In this document: positions 54,450 through 63,831 of the stretch, in pieces
Layout: each line of letters begins with the position of its first letter
How positions within the stretch are numbered: position 1 is the first letter of the stretch
Origin: Pseudomonas lundensis
Lineage (GTDB): Bacteria; Pseudomonadota; Gammaproteobacteria; Pseudomonadales; Pseudomonadaceae
Direction: 5' to 3'
Length of the DNA stretch: 64,000 nucleotides
Assembly: GCF_002269125.1 (NCBI RefSeq)
Contig: NZ_NQKI01000018.1
Span: 27,397 to 91,396, forward strand
Notes under the pieces: generated by a model
Told to the model about the DNA's origin: nothing
The model's database searches: none
Seen by the model: the letters and a program-made list of their open reading frames with translations, nothing else
Program-made: the position numbers and the translations under genes

Positions 54450-54920
54450 ATGACCCCTGCACTGGATCTGCTGAAAAAAGTTCGCGCCGAGCATCGGATA
54501 CACAGCTACGAGCATGACCCCAAAGCGGCATCCTACGGCCATGAAGCTGCGGAAAAGCTTGGTCTGGAGCCTGCTCAGGTGTTTAAGACGTTGCTAGCCA
54601 GTAGCGAAAAAGGTGAATTACTGGTCGCTGTGGTACCGGTCGTCGGAAGCCTGGATCTTAAAGCGCTTGCGCATGCCGCCGGGGTTAAAAAAGCTGAAAT
54701 GGCTGACCCGGCGGCAGCGCAGCGATCGACAGGCTACTTATTGGGCGGGATCAGCCCTCTGGGGCAGAAGAAGCGCTTGCGTACTTTTATAGACAGCAGC
54801 GCTGAGGAGTTTGCGACGATTTATGTGAGCGCCGGGCGACGCGGGCTGGAGGTCGAATTGGCGCCCTCAGTGCTTGCAGAGCAGACCCGGGCAACCTTTG
54901 CGGCAATTGGAAGGGCTTGA
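54450..54920 (+). CDS. ybaK: Cys-tRNA(Pro)/Cys-tRNA(Cys) deacylase YbaK
   Basis: A 156-residue single-domain trans-editing enzyme that hydrolyses Cys mischarged on tRNA-Pro. [29 protein letters not shown] (about 25-53) and [21 protein letters not shown] (about 93-113) are family signatures, with Lys in the FKTL motif. I chose MTPALDLL (54450) as start with GGA eight bases upstream; frames from 54420 and 54444 are longer. It is not in an operon with its convergent neighbour. Confidence 0.95.
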   Translation: MTPALDLLKKVRAEHRIHSYEHDPKAASYGHEAAEKLGLEPAQVFKTLLASSEKGELLVAVVPVVGSLDLKALAHAAGVKKAEMADPAAAQRSTGYLLGGISPLGQKKRLRTFIDSSAEEFATIYVSAGRRGLEVELAPSVLAEQTRATFAAIGRA

Positions 54921-54964
54921 AACACCGGCGAGGTGACAGTCACGTCGCCGGTGTATCAGATGTT

Positions 54965-56074
54965 TCAGTGAACGTTGCTGAAACGTCTGACACCTGAGTC
55001 AGAGTGGGGAATTTGCGCAGCGGTGCTACCACTGGTTTGGAACATCACGAGGTGCTCAGCTGCAACACGAATGCCCACTTCTGCGCCTGGAAGATGGTCG
55101 ACGTGGCTTGGGAAAATCGACTCCAGCTGACTGCCTGTCGACAGTTGCAAGCGATACAGCGTCGATGCGCCGAGGAAGGTCTTGCCGATGATTCTGGCTT
55201 TCAGGTCGCTGTCCGGCGCATAGACGATATCGTCCGGGCGCAGCAGCACATCGACGGCGCCACCCGTTGGCCATGTGTATGCGCGGTTGCCCTGCAGGAC
55301 ACCCAGCTCCGTTTGCACGGACTCCGGGCTCAGTAACTGGCCGCGAATGAAGTAACCCTGGCCAATAAAGCTCGCCACGTAAGGTGTCAGCGGTTCGTGG
55401 TAAAGGTTGTAAGGCGTATCCCACTGTTCCAGCCTGCCTTCTTTGAACACGCCAACGTGATCACTTACGGCGAAGGCTTCTTCCTGATCGTGTGTCACCA
55501 AAATCGCGCTGGTGCCGCGTGCTTTCAAAATATCCCGCACTTCATGGCTCAGCTTGCGACGTAACTCACCATCCAGATTGGAGAACGGCTCATCCAGCAG
55601 AAGCAATTGTGGCTCCGGCGCAAGGGCGCGAGCCAGTGCAACGCGCTGCTGTTGCCCCCCAGAAAGCTCATGGGGGAAACGCTTGCCGAGGTTTTTCAGG
55701 TTGACCAGTTCAAGCAGTTCTTCCGTCACACGGTCTTTGTTCGGCAGTTTGCGAATACCGAAGGCAATGTTGTCGGCCACGCTGAGGTGAGGAAATAGCG
55801 CGTAGTCCTGAAACACCATACCTATACGACGTTTCTCCGGCGCGAGGGTAAAGCCTGCGCTGGAAATGATCTCGCCACCCAGCTGGATTTCACCTTGATG
55901 GATCGGTTCAAAGCCTGCGATTGCACGCAGAGTGGTCGTCTTGCCGCACCCCGAAGAGCCCAACAGGCAACCGATGTCGCCGGCATTGAGGTGCAGATTG
56001 AGGTTTTGTACAACGCTTTGGCCTTGGTACCCACAGGCCAGATCGCGAAGGTTAAGCAGAAGAGGTTGACTCAT
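54965..56074 (-). CDS. ABC transporter ATP-binding protein (FbpC/PotA-like)
   Basis: A 369-residue ATPase of the CUT1/ferric/spermidine importer class. Walker [10 protein letters not shown] (39-47), Q-loop [11 protein letters not shown], signature LSGGQQQR (about 137) and Walker [13 protein letters not shown] (about 160) are intact; a C-terminal TOBE-like regulatory domain (about 250-340) has [11 protein letters not shown]. The closest type is the iron(III) ATPase FbpC, but no permease or binding protein is adjacent, so it is an orphan. It overlaps argF by four bases, being translated after it although functionally unrelated. Confidence 0.9.
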   Translation of the reverse strand: MSQPLLLNLRDLACGYQGQSVVQNLNLHLNAGDIGCLLGSSGCGKTTTLRAIAGFEPIHQGEIQLGGEIISSAGFTLAPEKRRIGMVFQDYALFPHLSVADNIAFGIRKLPNKDRVTEELLELVNLKNLGKRFPHELSGGQQQRVALARALAPEPQLLLLDEPFSNLDGELRRKLSHEVRDILKARGTSAILVTHDQEEAFAVSDHVGVFKEGRLEQWDTPYNLYHEPLTPYVASFIGQGYFIRGQLLSPESVQTELGVLQGNRAYTWPTGGAVDVLLRPDDIVYAPDSDLKARIIGKTFLGASTLYRLQLSTGSQLESIFPSHVDHLPGAEVGIRVAAEHLVMFQTSGSTAAQIPHSDSGVRRFSNVH

Positions 56075-56994
56075 GCGTGGTGGTACGCCGGTTGTACAAG
56101 GAATTCGAGCAACGCTTTTTGCGCGTGCAAACGGTTTTCAGCCTGGTCCCATGCGACTGAACGCGGATCGTCCAGCAGGTCCTCGCTGATTTCTTCCCCA
56201 CGGTGCGCGGGTAAGCAGTGCATGAACAGTACATCGTCGGCCGCCAGATCAAGCAGTGCCTTGTTAACTTGATAAGGCGCGAACTGCTGCAGACGCTTGG
56301 CAGTCTCTTCTTCCTGGCCCATGGAGGTCCAGACATCGGTGCTGACAAGGTGGGCGCCTGCGACAGCATCTTGCGGCGCACGCACGATGGTCACGCGCTC
56401 GCCTGCCTGGGCCAGGAGCTCGGCATTGGGTTCGTAGCCTTCCGGGCAGGCGATGCGCAGGTGGAAGTCGAACTGAGTGGCGGCTTCTATATAGCTATTG
56501 CACATATTGTTGCCGTCACCGATCCAGGCCACGGTTTTGCCTTTGATCGAACCGCGGTGTTCCAGAAACGTTTGCATGTCAGCCAACAATTGGCAGGGGT
56601 GCAAATCGTCTGAGAGGCCGTTGATCACCGGGACGCGAGAATTGGCAGCAAATTCTGTAAGGGTGCTGTGGGCAAAGGTACGGATCATGACGGCATCCAG
56701 CATGCGCGACATAACAATCGCGCAGTCGCCGATGGGTTCACCGCGGCCCAGTTGGGTATCACGAGGCGAGAGGAAAATGGCCTGACCGCCGAGCTGAATC
56801 ATACCCGCCTCGAATGACAAACGGGTGCGGGTCGATGACTTTTCAAAAATCATACCTAGCACACGGTTTTTCAGAGGTTCGAAAAGTACGCCGCGGTTGC
56901 GCAGGTCCTTGAGCTCGATGCCTCGACGAATCACGCTGATTAGCTCTTCGGGCGTGCAATCCATCAGGGAGAGAAAGTGCCTTGCGCTCATCAT
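56071..56994 (-). CDS. argF: Ornithine carbamoyltransferase (anabolic)
   Basis: A 307-residue cytoplasmic enzyme that makes citrulline from ornithine and carbamoyl phosphate. The carbamoyl phosphate loop STRTR (54-58), HPCQ-type [12 protein letters not shown] (about 133) and the ornithine loop [10 protein letters not shown] (about 265) are present. The start is MMSARHF (56994) or MSARHF (56991). Upstream is a promoter buried in tandem ArgR sites. The downstream ABC ATPase gene overlaps by four bases. Confidence 0.97.
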   Translation of the reverse strand: MMSARHFLSLMDCTPEELISVIRRGIELKDLRNRGVLFEPLKNRVLGMIFEKSSTRTRLSFEAGMIQLGGQAIFLSPRDTQLGRGEPIGDCAIVMSRMLDAVMIRTFAHSTLTEFAANSRVPVINGLSDDLHPCQLLADMQTFLEHRGSIKGKTVAWIGDGNNMCNSYIEAATQFDFHLRIACPEGYEPNAELLAQAGERVTIVRAPQDAVAGAHLVSTDVWTSMGQEEETAKRLQQFAPYQVNKALLDLAADDVLFMHCLPAHRGEEISEDLLDDPRSVAWDQAENRLHAQKALLEFLVQPAYHHA

Positions 56995-57380
56995 TAACTA
57001 CCTTTTTTTACAACGACTGCAGATGCTCAAAGCCGGATTTTTCAGGAAAACGGGCGAGACCTGCGGCGTTAGCCGCACCGGGCGACGAAATAGGGGAAGG
57101 CGCGATCTTATAAGGAAATGTCGCGTCTTGCCAATAAGGGTGTTGTTTGGGGGTGTCAGGCGATGGGCAAGCGGCATGAGCGCGTGCCTTGAAATCACTA
57201 ATGGGTGGTTTACCTGCCCCCTCAGCTGCTCATTTGTACACTGCCCCACCCGGGGTTGGCAATTATGGGCAGCAGAAGCAGACTATCGTCGGTGGGGGAG
57301 ACCGAGCGTGGTGCTTGGGTTTCCGTTACAATGCGCCACCGTGCCGACAACTGAGTCGGAAAGTTCAGCCGAGGTGCTCC
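56995..57380. other. Divergent region between argF and grxD
   Basis: A 386-base gap that contains the argF promoter/ArgR region (57098-57139) and, towards grxD, a TACAAT -10-like hexamer at 57327-57332. I see no gene in it. Confidence 0.5.
57098..57139 (-). promoter_or_regulatory. ArgR operator and sigma-70 promoter of argF
   Basis: Two direct repeats with 21-bp period read AGGCGC-N8-AA-N5 (57098-57118) and TGTCGC-N8-AA-N5 (57119-57139). The second is a perfect ArgR half-site as known in P. aeruginosa (TGTCGC-N8-AA). On the minus strand TTGGCA (57134-57129) and TATAAG (57112-57107) are spaced by 16 bases, so the argF promoter lies inside the operator. Confidence 0.75.
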
Positions 57381-57722
57381 ATGGATATCATCGAAACTAT
57401 CAAAGAACAGATTGCCAACAACACCGTTCTGCTCTACATGAAAGGCTCACCGAATGCCCCGCAGTGCGGCTTTTCGGCGAAAGCTGCTCAGGCCGTTATG
57501 GGCTGTGGTGAAAAGTTCGCTTACGTGGACATCCTGCAGAATCCGGAAATTCGCGCCAACTTGCCAAAGTACGCCAATTGGCCAACCTTCCCGCAATTGT
57601 GGGTCGGTGGTGAGCTGGTCGGCGGCAGCGACATCATGGCGGAGATGTTTGCCAATGGTGAGTTGCAAACCCTGATCAAAGAGGCAGCCGCTAAAGCCGC
57701 TGCAGCCAAGACCGAAGCGTAA
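57381..57722 (+). CDS. grxD: Monothiol glutaredoxin GrxD
   Basis: A 113-residue CGFS-type glutaredoxin (active Cys29 in PQCGFS) that carries [2Fe-2S] clusters with glutathione and helps iron-sulfur trafficking. WPTFPQLWVGGELVGGSDIM is the conserved glutathione/cluster region. The ATG at 57381 follows GAGG. It converges with bfr, sharing a strong bidirectional terminator, and fits the iron theme of the neighbouring bfr and bfd genes. Confidence 0.97.
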   Translation: MDIIETIKEQIANNTVLLYMKGSPNAPQCGFSAKAAQAVMGCGEKFAYVDILQNPEIRANLPKYANWPTFPQLWVGGELVGGSDIMAEMFANGELQTLIKEAAAKAAAAKTEA

Positions 57723-57729
57723 CGGTCTT

Positions 57730-57798
57730 TGCGCGCTGATTTGAATAAATTAGCGCGCATTAAAAACCCCGCCACTGTTAAACAGGGCGGGGTTTTTT
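57730..57798. terminator. Bidirectional terminator pair between grxD and bfr
   Basis: First hairpin: TGCGCGCT/AGCGCGCA (57730-57737 with 57752-57759). Second: an 11-bp stem AAAACCCCGCC/GGCGGGGTTTT (57763-57773 with 57786-57796) with a further short stem inside, flanked by A tract on the left and T tract on the right. The second can terminate both directions. Confidence 0.9.
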
Positions 57799-57815
57799 AT
57801 TGAATGAGAGGCTGT

Positions 57816-58286
57816 TTATTCGCCCATCTGCGATTGCAGATAATTCTCAAGGCCTACTTTATCAATCAGGCCAAGCTGAGTTTCGAGCCAGTCAATATGC
57901 TCTTCTTCGGACGCCAGAATGTCTTCAAGAAGTTCTCGGCTACCAAAGTCACCCACAACTTCGCAATGTGCGATGGCTGCTTTGAGATCGGCGTGACCGG
58001 TGCGCTCGATGCGCAGGTCGCACTCAAGCATTTCCTTGGTGTGCTCGCCGATATGCAGCTTGCCCAGATCCTGTACGTTCGGCAGACCTTCCAGAAAGAG
58101 GATGCGTTTGATCAGCTTGTCCGCGTGCTTCATCTCATCGATGGACTCGTGGTATTCGTGTGCACCCAACTTTTCCAGGCCCCAGTCTTGATACATGCGC
58201 GCATGTAAAAAGTACTGATTGATTGCGACCAGCTCGTTGCCGAGGATTTTATTGAGGTGCTGAATGACTGAAATGTCGCCTTTCAT
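57816..58286 (-). CDS. bfr: Bacterioferritin
   Basis: A 156-residue subunit of the 24-mer haem-containing ferritin that stores iron. Ferroxidase ligands E18, E51, H54, E94, E127 and H130 and the haem ligand M52 are all present, so it is the catalytic type (BfrB-like). Located upstream of bfd on the same strand but separated from it by about 200 bases including a terminator, so the two are probably separate units. It shares a terminator with grxD. Confidence 0.97.
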   Translation of the reverse strand: MKGDISVIQHLNKILGNELVAINQYFLHARMYQDWGLEKLGAHEYHESIDEMKHADKLIKRILFLEGLPNVQDLGKLHIGEHTKEMLECDLRIERTGHADLKAAIAHCEVVGDFGSRELLEDILASEEEHIDWLETQLGLIDKVGLENYLQSQMGE

Positions 58287-58442
58287 CGCGAGGGCCTGCC
58301 TTCATTAACTGTATATGCGCAAGAGTTTGATCCGCACACTTACAGCTGTCAAACCTAAGTATTTGAATACTCTATTAAAATTAATCGGAATAAGAATGTT
58401 TGTATTCCGCGTCTAGACCCTAAGCACTTGAATTCAAGGCAT

Positions 58443-58468
58443 AAAAAAACCGGACATTACGTCCGGTT
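58443..58468 (-). terminator. Intrinsic terminator of bfd
   Basis: Stem AACCGGAC/GTCCGGTT (58448-58455 with 58461-58468), 5-base loop, T run on the minus strand. It is about 17 bases past the bfd stop. The stem is identical to the peroxiredoxin terminator at 59609-59629. Confidence 0.92.
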
Positions 58469-58485
58469 CTCTTTAAAAGGCGAAA

Positions 58486-58704
58486 TCAGGCGACTGAAAA
58501 TTCTGCCGGGTAACTCATGGCTGCCTGACTGGCTTGTAGGGAAGTCAGGGTTTCGCGCACCACTTGCTTGGCCAGGCACGCACATTTGCCACACTGACTG
58601 GCAACACCGGTCGCTTCGCGCACTTCACGGTAGCTGCAGCAACCTTCATAGATTGCGTCTCGAATTTTTCCATCAGTGACGCCAGTGCAGAGGCAAACGT
58701 ACAT
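58486..58704 (-). CDS. bfd: Bacterioferritin-associated ferredoxin
   Basis: A 72-residue [2Fe-2S] protein that binds bacterioferritin and donates electrons to mobilise stored iron. The cluster ligands C4, C6, C38 and C41 (MYVCLC and QCGKC) are intact. The start is at 58704; the preceding sequence has no good ribosome site (TTCTTATTT), which is worth noting. A Fur-type box upstream agrees with expression under iron starvation. Confidence 0.95.
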   Translation of the reverse strand: MYVCLCTGVTDGKIRDAIYEGCCSYREVREATGVASQCGKCACLAKQVVRETLTSLQASQAAMSYPAEFSVA

Positions 58705-58753
58705 AAATAAGAACCATCGCTGGTTGGGATTCAATGCGAAGGATCTTAATGTT

Positions 58754-58772
58754 AACGAGAATGATTGTCAAA
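58754..58772 (-). promoter_or_regulatory. Fur box upstream of bfd
   Basis: GAGAATGATTGTCA (58757-58770) matches 12 of 14 positions of the Fur core GATAATGATTATCA. It lies about 50-70 bases upstream of the bfd start and would repress it in iron-replete cells. Confidence 0.75.
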
Positions 58773-58982
58773 GCAACTTGTGTCTCGATTGCGTGTTTAA
58801 CTCCCGACGCTGACGAACGGTGCGGCGCTCAACCCTCTTGGGTGTAAAAAAATGGGGGAGGCCGGACCCGACGACCGGTGTATGATGGCCGATCTTTTTT
58901 CATGCGCGAGCTGATTGTTAACCGTGTCATTACCCATGACTGGCCAGCTCCCGTTTACCACGCTGCACATCAGGAGATATCC

Positions 58983-59585
58983 ATGAGCGTACTCGTAGGC
59001 AAACAAGCCCCTGACTTCACAGTCGCCGCCGTTTTGGGCAATGGCGAAATCGTTGACAGCTTCACGCTGTCCACCGCCATCAAAGGCAAATACGGCCTGG
59101 TGTTCTTCTACCCGCTGGACTTCACGTTCGTTTGCCCGTCCGAGCTGATTGCTCTGGATCACCGCATTCCTGAGTTCAAAGCGCGTAACGTGGAAGTGGT
59201 AGCAGTCTCCATCGACTCCCACTTCACCCATAACGCATGGCGCAACACGCCGGTAAACAACGGCGGTATCGGTCAGGTGCAATACACCATGGCTGCCGAC
59301 ATGAAGCACGAAATCTGCAAAGCCTACGATGTTGAATCCGAAGGTGGCGTAGCTTTCCGTGGCGCATTCCTGATCGACGACAAAGGCATTGTTCGTTCGC
59401 AGATCGTCAACGACCTGCCTCTGGGCCGTAACATGGACGAACTGCTGCGTCTGGTTGACGCTCTGCAATTCCATGAGGAGCACGGCGAAGTTTGCCCGGC
59501 CAACTGGAAAAAAGGCGACAAAGGCATGACCGCTTCTACTGCGGGCGTAGCGGCGTACCTGTCCGAGAATGCTGACAAGTTGTAA
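58983..59585 (+). CDS. Typical 2-Cys peroxiredoxin (AhpC/TSA family)
   Basis: A 200-residue peroxidase that reduces hydrogen peroxide and alkyl hydroperoxides. The peroxidatic Cys51 lies in DFTFVCPSE and the resolving Cys171 in EVCPANW, as in typical 2-Cys enzymes. The ATG at 58983 follows CAGGAG; the frame runs from 58878 but lacks support. It stands between bfd (divergent) and rnt (convergent), next to iron storage genes, consistent with protection from Fenton chemistry. It is followed by a clear terminator. Confidence 0.96.
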   Translation: MSVLVGKQAPDFTVAAVLGNGEIVDSFTLSTAIKGKYGLVFFYPLDFTFVCPSELIALDHRIPEFKARNVEVVAVSIDSHFTHNAWRNTPVNNGGIGQVQYTMAADMKHEICKAYDVESEGGVAFRGAFLIDDKGIVRSQIVNDLPLGRNMDELLRLVDALQFHEEHGEVCPANWKKGDKGMTASTAGVAAYLSENADKL

Positions 59586-59602
59586 GCGTCAGTCAAAGGG
59601 CA

Positions 59603-59634
59603 TAAAAAAACCGGACGCACTGTCCGGTTTTTTT
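59603..59634 (+). terminator. Intrinsic terminator of the peroxiredoxin gene
   Basis: Stem AACCGGAC/GTCCGGTT (59609-59616 with 59622-59629), loop of five bases, with a T run downstream and A run upstream. It can serve both the peroxiredoxin gene and the convergent rnt. Confidence 0.93.
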
Positions 59635-59657
59635 ATGTGCGATAGAAAGTGTCAGAC

Positions 59658-60329
59658 TCAGTCGTCGAAATCTTTCCAGCCGCCCATTTGTTTCCAGCTG
59701 TTGACGATGCCACAGAACAGCTCAGCTGTTTTTTCAGTGTCGTACCGCGCTGAGTGAGCTTCGCGCCCATCGAAATCGATGTCCGCGGCCTGACAGGCTT
59801 TCGCGAGCACCGTCTGGCCGTAAGCCAGACCCGCCAACGTAGCCGTGTCGAAACTCGAGAAGGGGTGGAACGGGTTGCGCTTCATGTCCAGTCGAGCGAC
59901 GGCCGCATTCAAAAAACCGAGGTCGAAGCTGCTGTTATGTCCCACCAGGATCGCGCGCTTGCAGCCATTGGCTTTCAAGGCTTTGCGAACACCGCGGAAG
60001 ATATCGGTCAGGGCCGTTTCTTCGCTGACGGCCATGCGCAACGGGTGATCCAGCTTGATACCTGTAAACTCGAGCGCCGCAGGCTCAATGTTGGCGCCTT
60101 CGAACGGCTCCACGCGATGGAAATAGGTGTGTTCAGGGAACACGAAGCCTTTCTCGTCCATGCCGATCGTTACGGCCGCGATTTCCAGCAATGCATCGGT
60201 CGCACTGTTGAAACCGCCGGTTTCAACGTCAATAACTACCGGCAGGTAGCCGCGAAAACGTTCCGCCATCGGGTGACGCGGTCCGCCATGCCCGCCTTCA
60301 TGTTCGTCGTCGAAATGGTCGTCACTCAC
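59658..60329 (-). CDS. rnt: Ribonuclease T
   Basis: A 223-residue DEDDh-type 3'-5' exoribonuclease that trims tRNA and other small RNA ends. Catalytic residues are visible: D34 and E36 ([10 protein letters not shown]), the Asp in [10 protein letters not shown] (about 140) and the His and Asp in [11 protein letters not shown] (about 195). It has an acidic/His-rich N-terminal extension ([16 protein letters not shown]) beyond the E. coli enzyme. It overlaps pyrC by four bases and is translated after it. Confidence 0.96.
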   Translation of the reverse strand: MSDDHFDDEHEGGHGGPRHPMAERFRGYLPVVIDVETGGFNSATDALLEIAAVTIGMDEKGFVFPEHTYFHRVEPFEGANIEPAALEFTGIKLDHPLRMAVSEETALTDIFRGVRKALKANGCKRAILVGHNSSFDLGFLNAAVARLDMKRNPFHPFSSFDTATLAGLAYGQTVLAKACQAADIDFDGREAHSARYDTEKTAELFCGIVNSWKQMGGWKDFDD

Positions 60330-61372
60330 AGCTGTTCCTCCAGCAGGCGCCAGCGCAGTTTTTCACCGGCGCGCAGCGGGATTACGGTCAGCTCGCCAAA
60401 CGGCAGGCTGGTTGGGGCGATCCACTCCTGGCGAACCAAGGTGATGTGTTCGGTGCTCGGCGCCAATCCGTAGAAGCGTGGGCCGTTCAAGCTGGCAAAA
60501 GCTTCCAGCTTGTCCAGCGCATTGCGCTGTTCAAAAGCTTCGGCGTACAGCTCGATGGCGGCGTACGAGGTGTAGCAACCGGCGCAGCCGCACGCCGCTT
60601 CTTTGGCGTGCTGGGCATGGGGTGCCGAGTCAGTCCCGAGGAAGAATTTCTCGCTGCCGCTGGTTGCAGCATCCAGCAGGGCTTCCTGATGGGTGTTGCG
60701 CTTGAGAATCGGCAGGCAGTAAAAGTGCGGGCGTATACCACCCACCAACATGTGGTTGCGGTTGTAGAGCAGGTGGTGAGCAGTAATCGTCGCGCCGACG
60801 TGGGTTGAAGCTTCGTTGACAAATTGCACGGCGTCAGCCGTGGTGATGTGTTCGAACACAACTTTGAGTGTCGGAAAACGATCTACGACGCGGCGCATGT
60901 GCTCGTCGATGAAGATTTTCTCGCGATCGAAGATATCCACGTTAGCGCGCGTCACTTCGCCGTGAATCAACAAGGGCATGCCGACTTCAGCCATGGTTTC
61001 CAGAACAGGGAAAATAGCGTCGATACTGGTGACACCAGAGTTGGAGTTGGTCGTTGCACCTGCAGGATAAAGCTTTGCAGCGTGTACGAAGCCACTGGAT
61101 TTTGCTGCGCGAATGTCTTCAGGCTGCGTGCGATCAGTCAGATACAGCACCATCAGCGGCTCGAAGCGGCTACCCGCAGGGCGAGCGGCCAAAATACGCT
61201 GTCGATAGGCATCAGCTTCGGCTGCGTTACGCACCGGAGGCACCAGGTTGGGCATGATGATGGCGCGGCCAAAAGTGCGCGCTACATCCGCGACAGTGTG
61301 AGGCAACACAGCACCATCGCGAAGATGTATGTGCCAGTCATCGGGACGCAGAAGGGTCAGGCGGTCGGACAT
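60326..61372 (-). CDS. pyrC: Dihydroorotase
   Basis: A 348-residue zinc amidohydrolase of pyrimidine synthesis that cyclises carbamoyl aspartate. The metal ligands H14-x-H16 (WHIHLRDG), then [16 protein letters not shown] and GTDSAPH motifs are present, as in class II dihydroorotases. The ATG at 61372 begins the conserved N-terminus; the frame extends to 61432 without support. Its stop overlaps the rnt start. Confidence 0.97.
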   Translation of the reverse strand: MSDRLTLLRPDDWHIHLRDGAVLPHTVADVARTFGRAIIMPNLVPPVRNAAEADAYRQRILAARPAGSRFEPLMVLYLTDRTQPEDIRAAKSSGFVHAAKLYPAGATTNSNSGVTSIDAIFPVLETMAEVGMPLLIHGEVTRANVDIFDREKIFIDEHMRRVVDRFPTLKVVFEHITTADAVQFVNEASTHVGATITAHHLLYNRNHMLVGGIRPHFYCLPILKRNTHQEALLDAATSGSEKFFLGTDSAPHAQHAKEAACGCAGCYTSYAAIELYAEAFEQRNALDKLEAFASLNGPRFYGLAPSTEHITLVRQEWIAPTSLPFGELTVIPLRAGEKLRWRLLEEQL

Positions 61373-61527
61373 TGGGGATTCCAGGCGGGTCAAACTGAGG
61401 CGAATCCTACCGGAAAACACTCTGTCAGGCACTCGCTATCAAGTTTTGCGGCGCTTAACCGATATCTTTTGAGAATGCCGTCTATCTGTTTGCTGTTTTT
61501 TTGCAGTACAAGCCTGTGGAGCCGCCC

Positions 61528-62433
61528 GTGCGCCAGCGTTATCTAGCCCTACTCAGTATGTTTGCCAGCCTGCCTGCCATGGCCCTGACTTTCCAGACGC
61601 GTCTGGAGAATATCGAGTGGAAGGTGGAAGGTGACAAATTCGAGTGCCGTCTTATCCAGCCGATCACGGACTTCGGGTCTGGCGTATTCGTGCGCCGCGC
61701 GGGTGAACAAGCTATTTTTCGCCTCAATGCCTTCAACGCTTTGTTGGGTGAAGGATCTGCTACGTTGCTGGCGGCCGCTGCACCTTGGCAGCCGGGGCGT
61801 GGAGATATCAATCTTGGATCTGTCCGGATTGGTCGGGGTCAAGTGCTGTTCAGCAGTTCTCAGGCTCAGGCCTCCAGCCTCGTGCGGGGCTTGCTGGAGG
61901 GGCGTACTCCCTTAGTCAGGCATTATTCTTCGACCGGCGGAACGTCTGAAGTTCGCTTGCTTCCTGTTAAGTTTCGCCAGGCGTACAGCGATTACGAGGC
62001 TTGTACGGCCAAGTTGTTACCCAAAAATTTCGAGCAGGTTCGTCAAAGTCGGATTGGTTTTCCGGGCGGCGGGATTGATCTGGACAATCAGGCGCGGGCA
62101 AACCTGCTGGTTATGGTGGAATATATGAAGGCAGATCCCTCGGTCAATCATGTCACGCTGGATGGGCACTCGGACAATTCCGGTAACCGTCTGACCAATC
62201 GTGACTTGTCACGACGCAGAGCGCTGGCCGTCATGGATTTCTTCAAGGAAAACGGCATTCAAGAGTCGCAAATCACACTCCGGTTTCATGGTGAGCAATA
62301 CCCGTTGGTGCGTAACTCCAGTGCTGCGAATCGTGCAAAAAATCGCCGTGTCAGTGTGCGGCTTGAGCGGGTTCCCGCGCCGGAAAAAACGACTCCTCCT
62401 GCAAATACGACCCACCCTGCTAACGTCTCTTAA
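61528..62433 (+). CDS. motY: Sodium-type flagellar motor protein MotY (OmpA-family)
   Basis: A 301-residue periplasmic/outer-membrane protein that forms the T-ring with MotX-like partners and anchors the stators of the polar flagellum. A short signal peptide (ends SLPAMA) is followed by the MotY N-terminal domain with LTFQTRLENIEWKVEG (about 18-35) and a C-terminal OmpA-like peptidoglycan-binding domain (about 175-285; VTLDGHSDNSGNRLTNRDLSRRRA). I chose the GTG at 61528 with GGAG eight bases upstream; the frame is open from a TTG at 61501. Its position between pyrC and argG matches P. aeruginosa motY. Confidence 0.92.
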   Translation: MRQRYLALLSMFASLPAMALTFQTRLENIEWKVEGDKFECRLIQPITDFGSGVFVRRAGEQAIFRLNAFNALLGEGSATLLAAAAPWQPGRGDINLGSVRIGRGQVLFSSSQAQASSLVRGLLEGRTPLVRHYSSTGGTSEVRLLPVKFRQAYSDYEACTAKLLPKNFEQVRQSRIGFPGGGIDLDNQARANLLVMVEYMKADPSVNHVTLDGHSDNSGNRLTNRDLSRRRALAVMDFFKENGIQESQITLRFHGEQYPLVRNSSAANRAKNRRVSVRLERVPAPEKTTPPANTTHPANVS

Positions 62434-62466
62434 TGCAGACACCGTCGTCGCCCTAATGAAAGTAAC

Positions 62467-62508
62467 TGTCGCTTTGTCGTCTTAAGCTGTCGCGCCTCTG
62501 TAATTTAT
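62467..62508 (+). promoter_or_regulatory. Tandem ArgR operator upstream of argG
   Basis: Two TGTCGC elements (62467-62472 and 62488-62493) with an exact 21-bp period. The second is followed by N8-AA, a perfect half-site; the first has CT in place of AA. This is the architecture known for P. aeruginosa ArgR sites. It lies about 55-95 bases before the argG ATG. Confidence 0.78.
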
Positions 62509-62561
62509 GCAACTTGAGCGGTAGACTGTTCGGCTTTTCGAACAACCCGTGGAGTGATGGC

Positions 62562-63779
62562 ATGGCGGACGTAAACAAGGTCGTTCTGGCTTATTCGGGC
62601 GGCCTGGACACTTCGGTGATCCTGAAGTGGCTGCAGGATACTTATAACTGTGAAGTCGTAACCTTTACCGCTGACCTGGGTCAGGGCGAAGAGGTCGAAC
62701 CTGCACGTGCCAAGGCGCAAGCCATGGGCGTCAAGGAAATCTATATTGACGACCTGCGCGAAGAGTTTGTTCGAGACTTCGTGTTCCCGATGTTCCGTGC
62801 CAATACTGTTTACGAAGGCGAGTACCTGCTGGGTACCTCCATCGCTCGTCCGCTGATTGCCAAACGCCTGATTGAAATCGCTAACGAAACGGGCGCTGAT
62901 GCCATTTCCCACGGTGCCACAGGTAAAGGTAACGATCAGGTGCGCTTCGAGCTTGGCGCCTACGCACTGAAACCCGGCGTTAAGGTGATTGCGCCCTGGC
63001 GTGAATGGGATCTGCTCTCGCGTGAAAAATTGATGGATTACGCTGAAAAGCATGCAATCCCAATCGAACGCCACGGTAAGAAAAAATCCCCTTACTCCAT
63101 GGACGCTAACCTGCTGCATATCTCGTACGAGGGCGGTGTGCTGGAAGACACCTGGACTGAGCACGAAGAAGAAATGTGGCGCTGGACCAAGTCACCTGAA
63201 GACGCACCCAATACGCCGACGTATCTGGAATTGACCTACCGCAATGGTGACATCGTGGCGTTGGACGGTGTTGAAATGACGCCTGCTACGGTATTGGCTA
63301 CCCTGAACCGCATTGGCGGAGAAAACGGTATCGGTCGCCTGGATATCGTTGAAAACCGCTACGTGGGCATGAAGTCCCGCGGCTGTTACGAAACCCCGGG
63401 CGGCACCATCATGCTGCGTGCTCACCGTGCGATTGAGTCGATTACGCTGGACCGTGAAGTGGCGCACTTGAAAGATGAGTTGATGCCTAAATACGCCAGC
63501 CTGATTTACACCGGTTACTGGTGGAGCCCTGAGCGCGTCATGTTGCAGCAGATGATTGATGCCTCCCAAGCTCACGTGAACGGTGTCGTTCGTCTAAAAC
63601 TCTACAAAGGTAATGTCATCGTCACCGGTCGTAAGTCTGATCAGTCGTTGTTCGATGCGAATATCGCAACCTTTGAAGAAGATGGTGGCGCTTACAACCA
63701 GGCCGATGCTGCAGGTTTTATCAAACTGAATGCACTGCGCATGCGTATTGCGGCGAATAAGGGTCGTACGTTGTTCTGA
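62562..63779 (+). CDS. argG: Argininosuccinate synthase
   Basis: A 405-residue cytoplasmic ATP-dependent ligase that joins citrulline and aspartate. The PP-loop AYSGGLDTS (10-18) and the later [15 protein letters not shown] (about 113-127) are diagnostic. The ATG at 62562 follows GGAG; the frame from 62514 is longer without support. It is preceded by tandem ArgR sites and ends at a strong terminator. With argF it covers two consecutive steps of arginine synthesis in the same 7 kb. Confidence 0.98.
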   Translation: MADVNKVVLAYSGGLDTSVILKWLQDTYNCEVVTFTADLGQGEEVEPARAKAQAMGVKEIYIDDLREEFVRDFVFPMFRANTVYEGEYLLGTSIARPLIAKRLIEIANETGADAISHGATGKGNDQVRFELGAYALKPGVKVIAPWREWDLLSREKLMDYAEKHAIPIERHGKKKSPYSMDANLLHISYEGGVLEDTWTEHEEEMWRWTKSPEDAPNTPTYLELTYRNGDIVALDGVEMTPATVLATLNRIGGENGIGRLDIVENRYVGMKSRGCYETPGGTIMLRAHRAIESITLDREVAHLKDELMPKYASLIYTGYWWSPERVMLQQMIDASQAHVNGVVRLKLYKGNVIVTGRKSDQSLFDANIATFEEDGGAYNQADAAGFIKLNALRMRIAANKGRTLF

Positions 63780-63796
63780 TCGACTACGCCTGTTGA

Positions 63797-63831
63797 AAAA
63801 AAAGCCCCGGCCAATGGTCGGGGCTTTTTTT
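63797..63831 (+). terminator. Intrinsic terminator of argG
   Basis: Stem AGCCCCG/CGGGGCT (63803-63809 with 63819-63825), extended inside by three further pairs, followed by a run of seven T. Confidence 0.95.
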
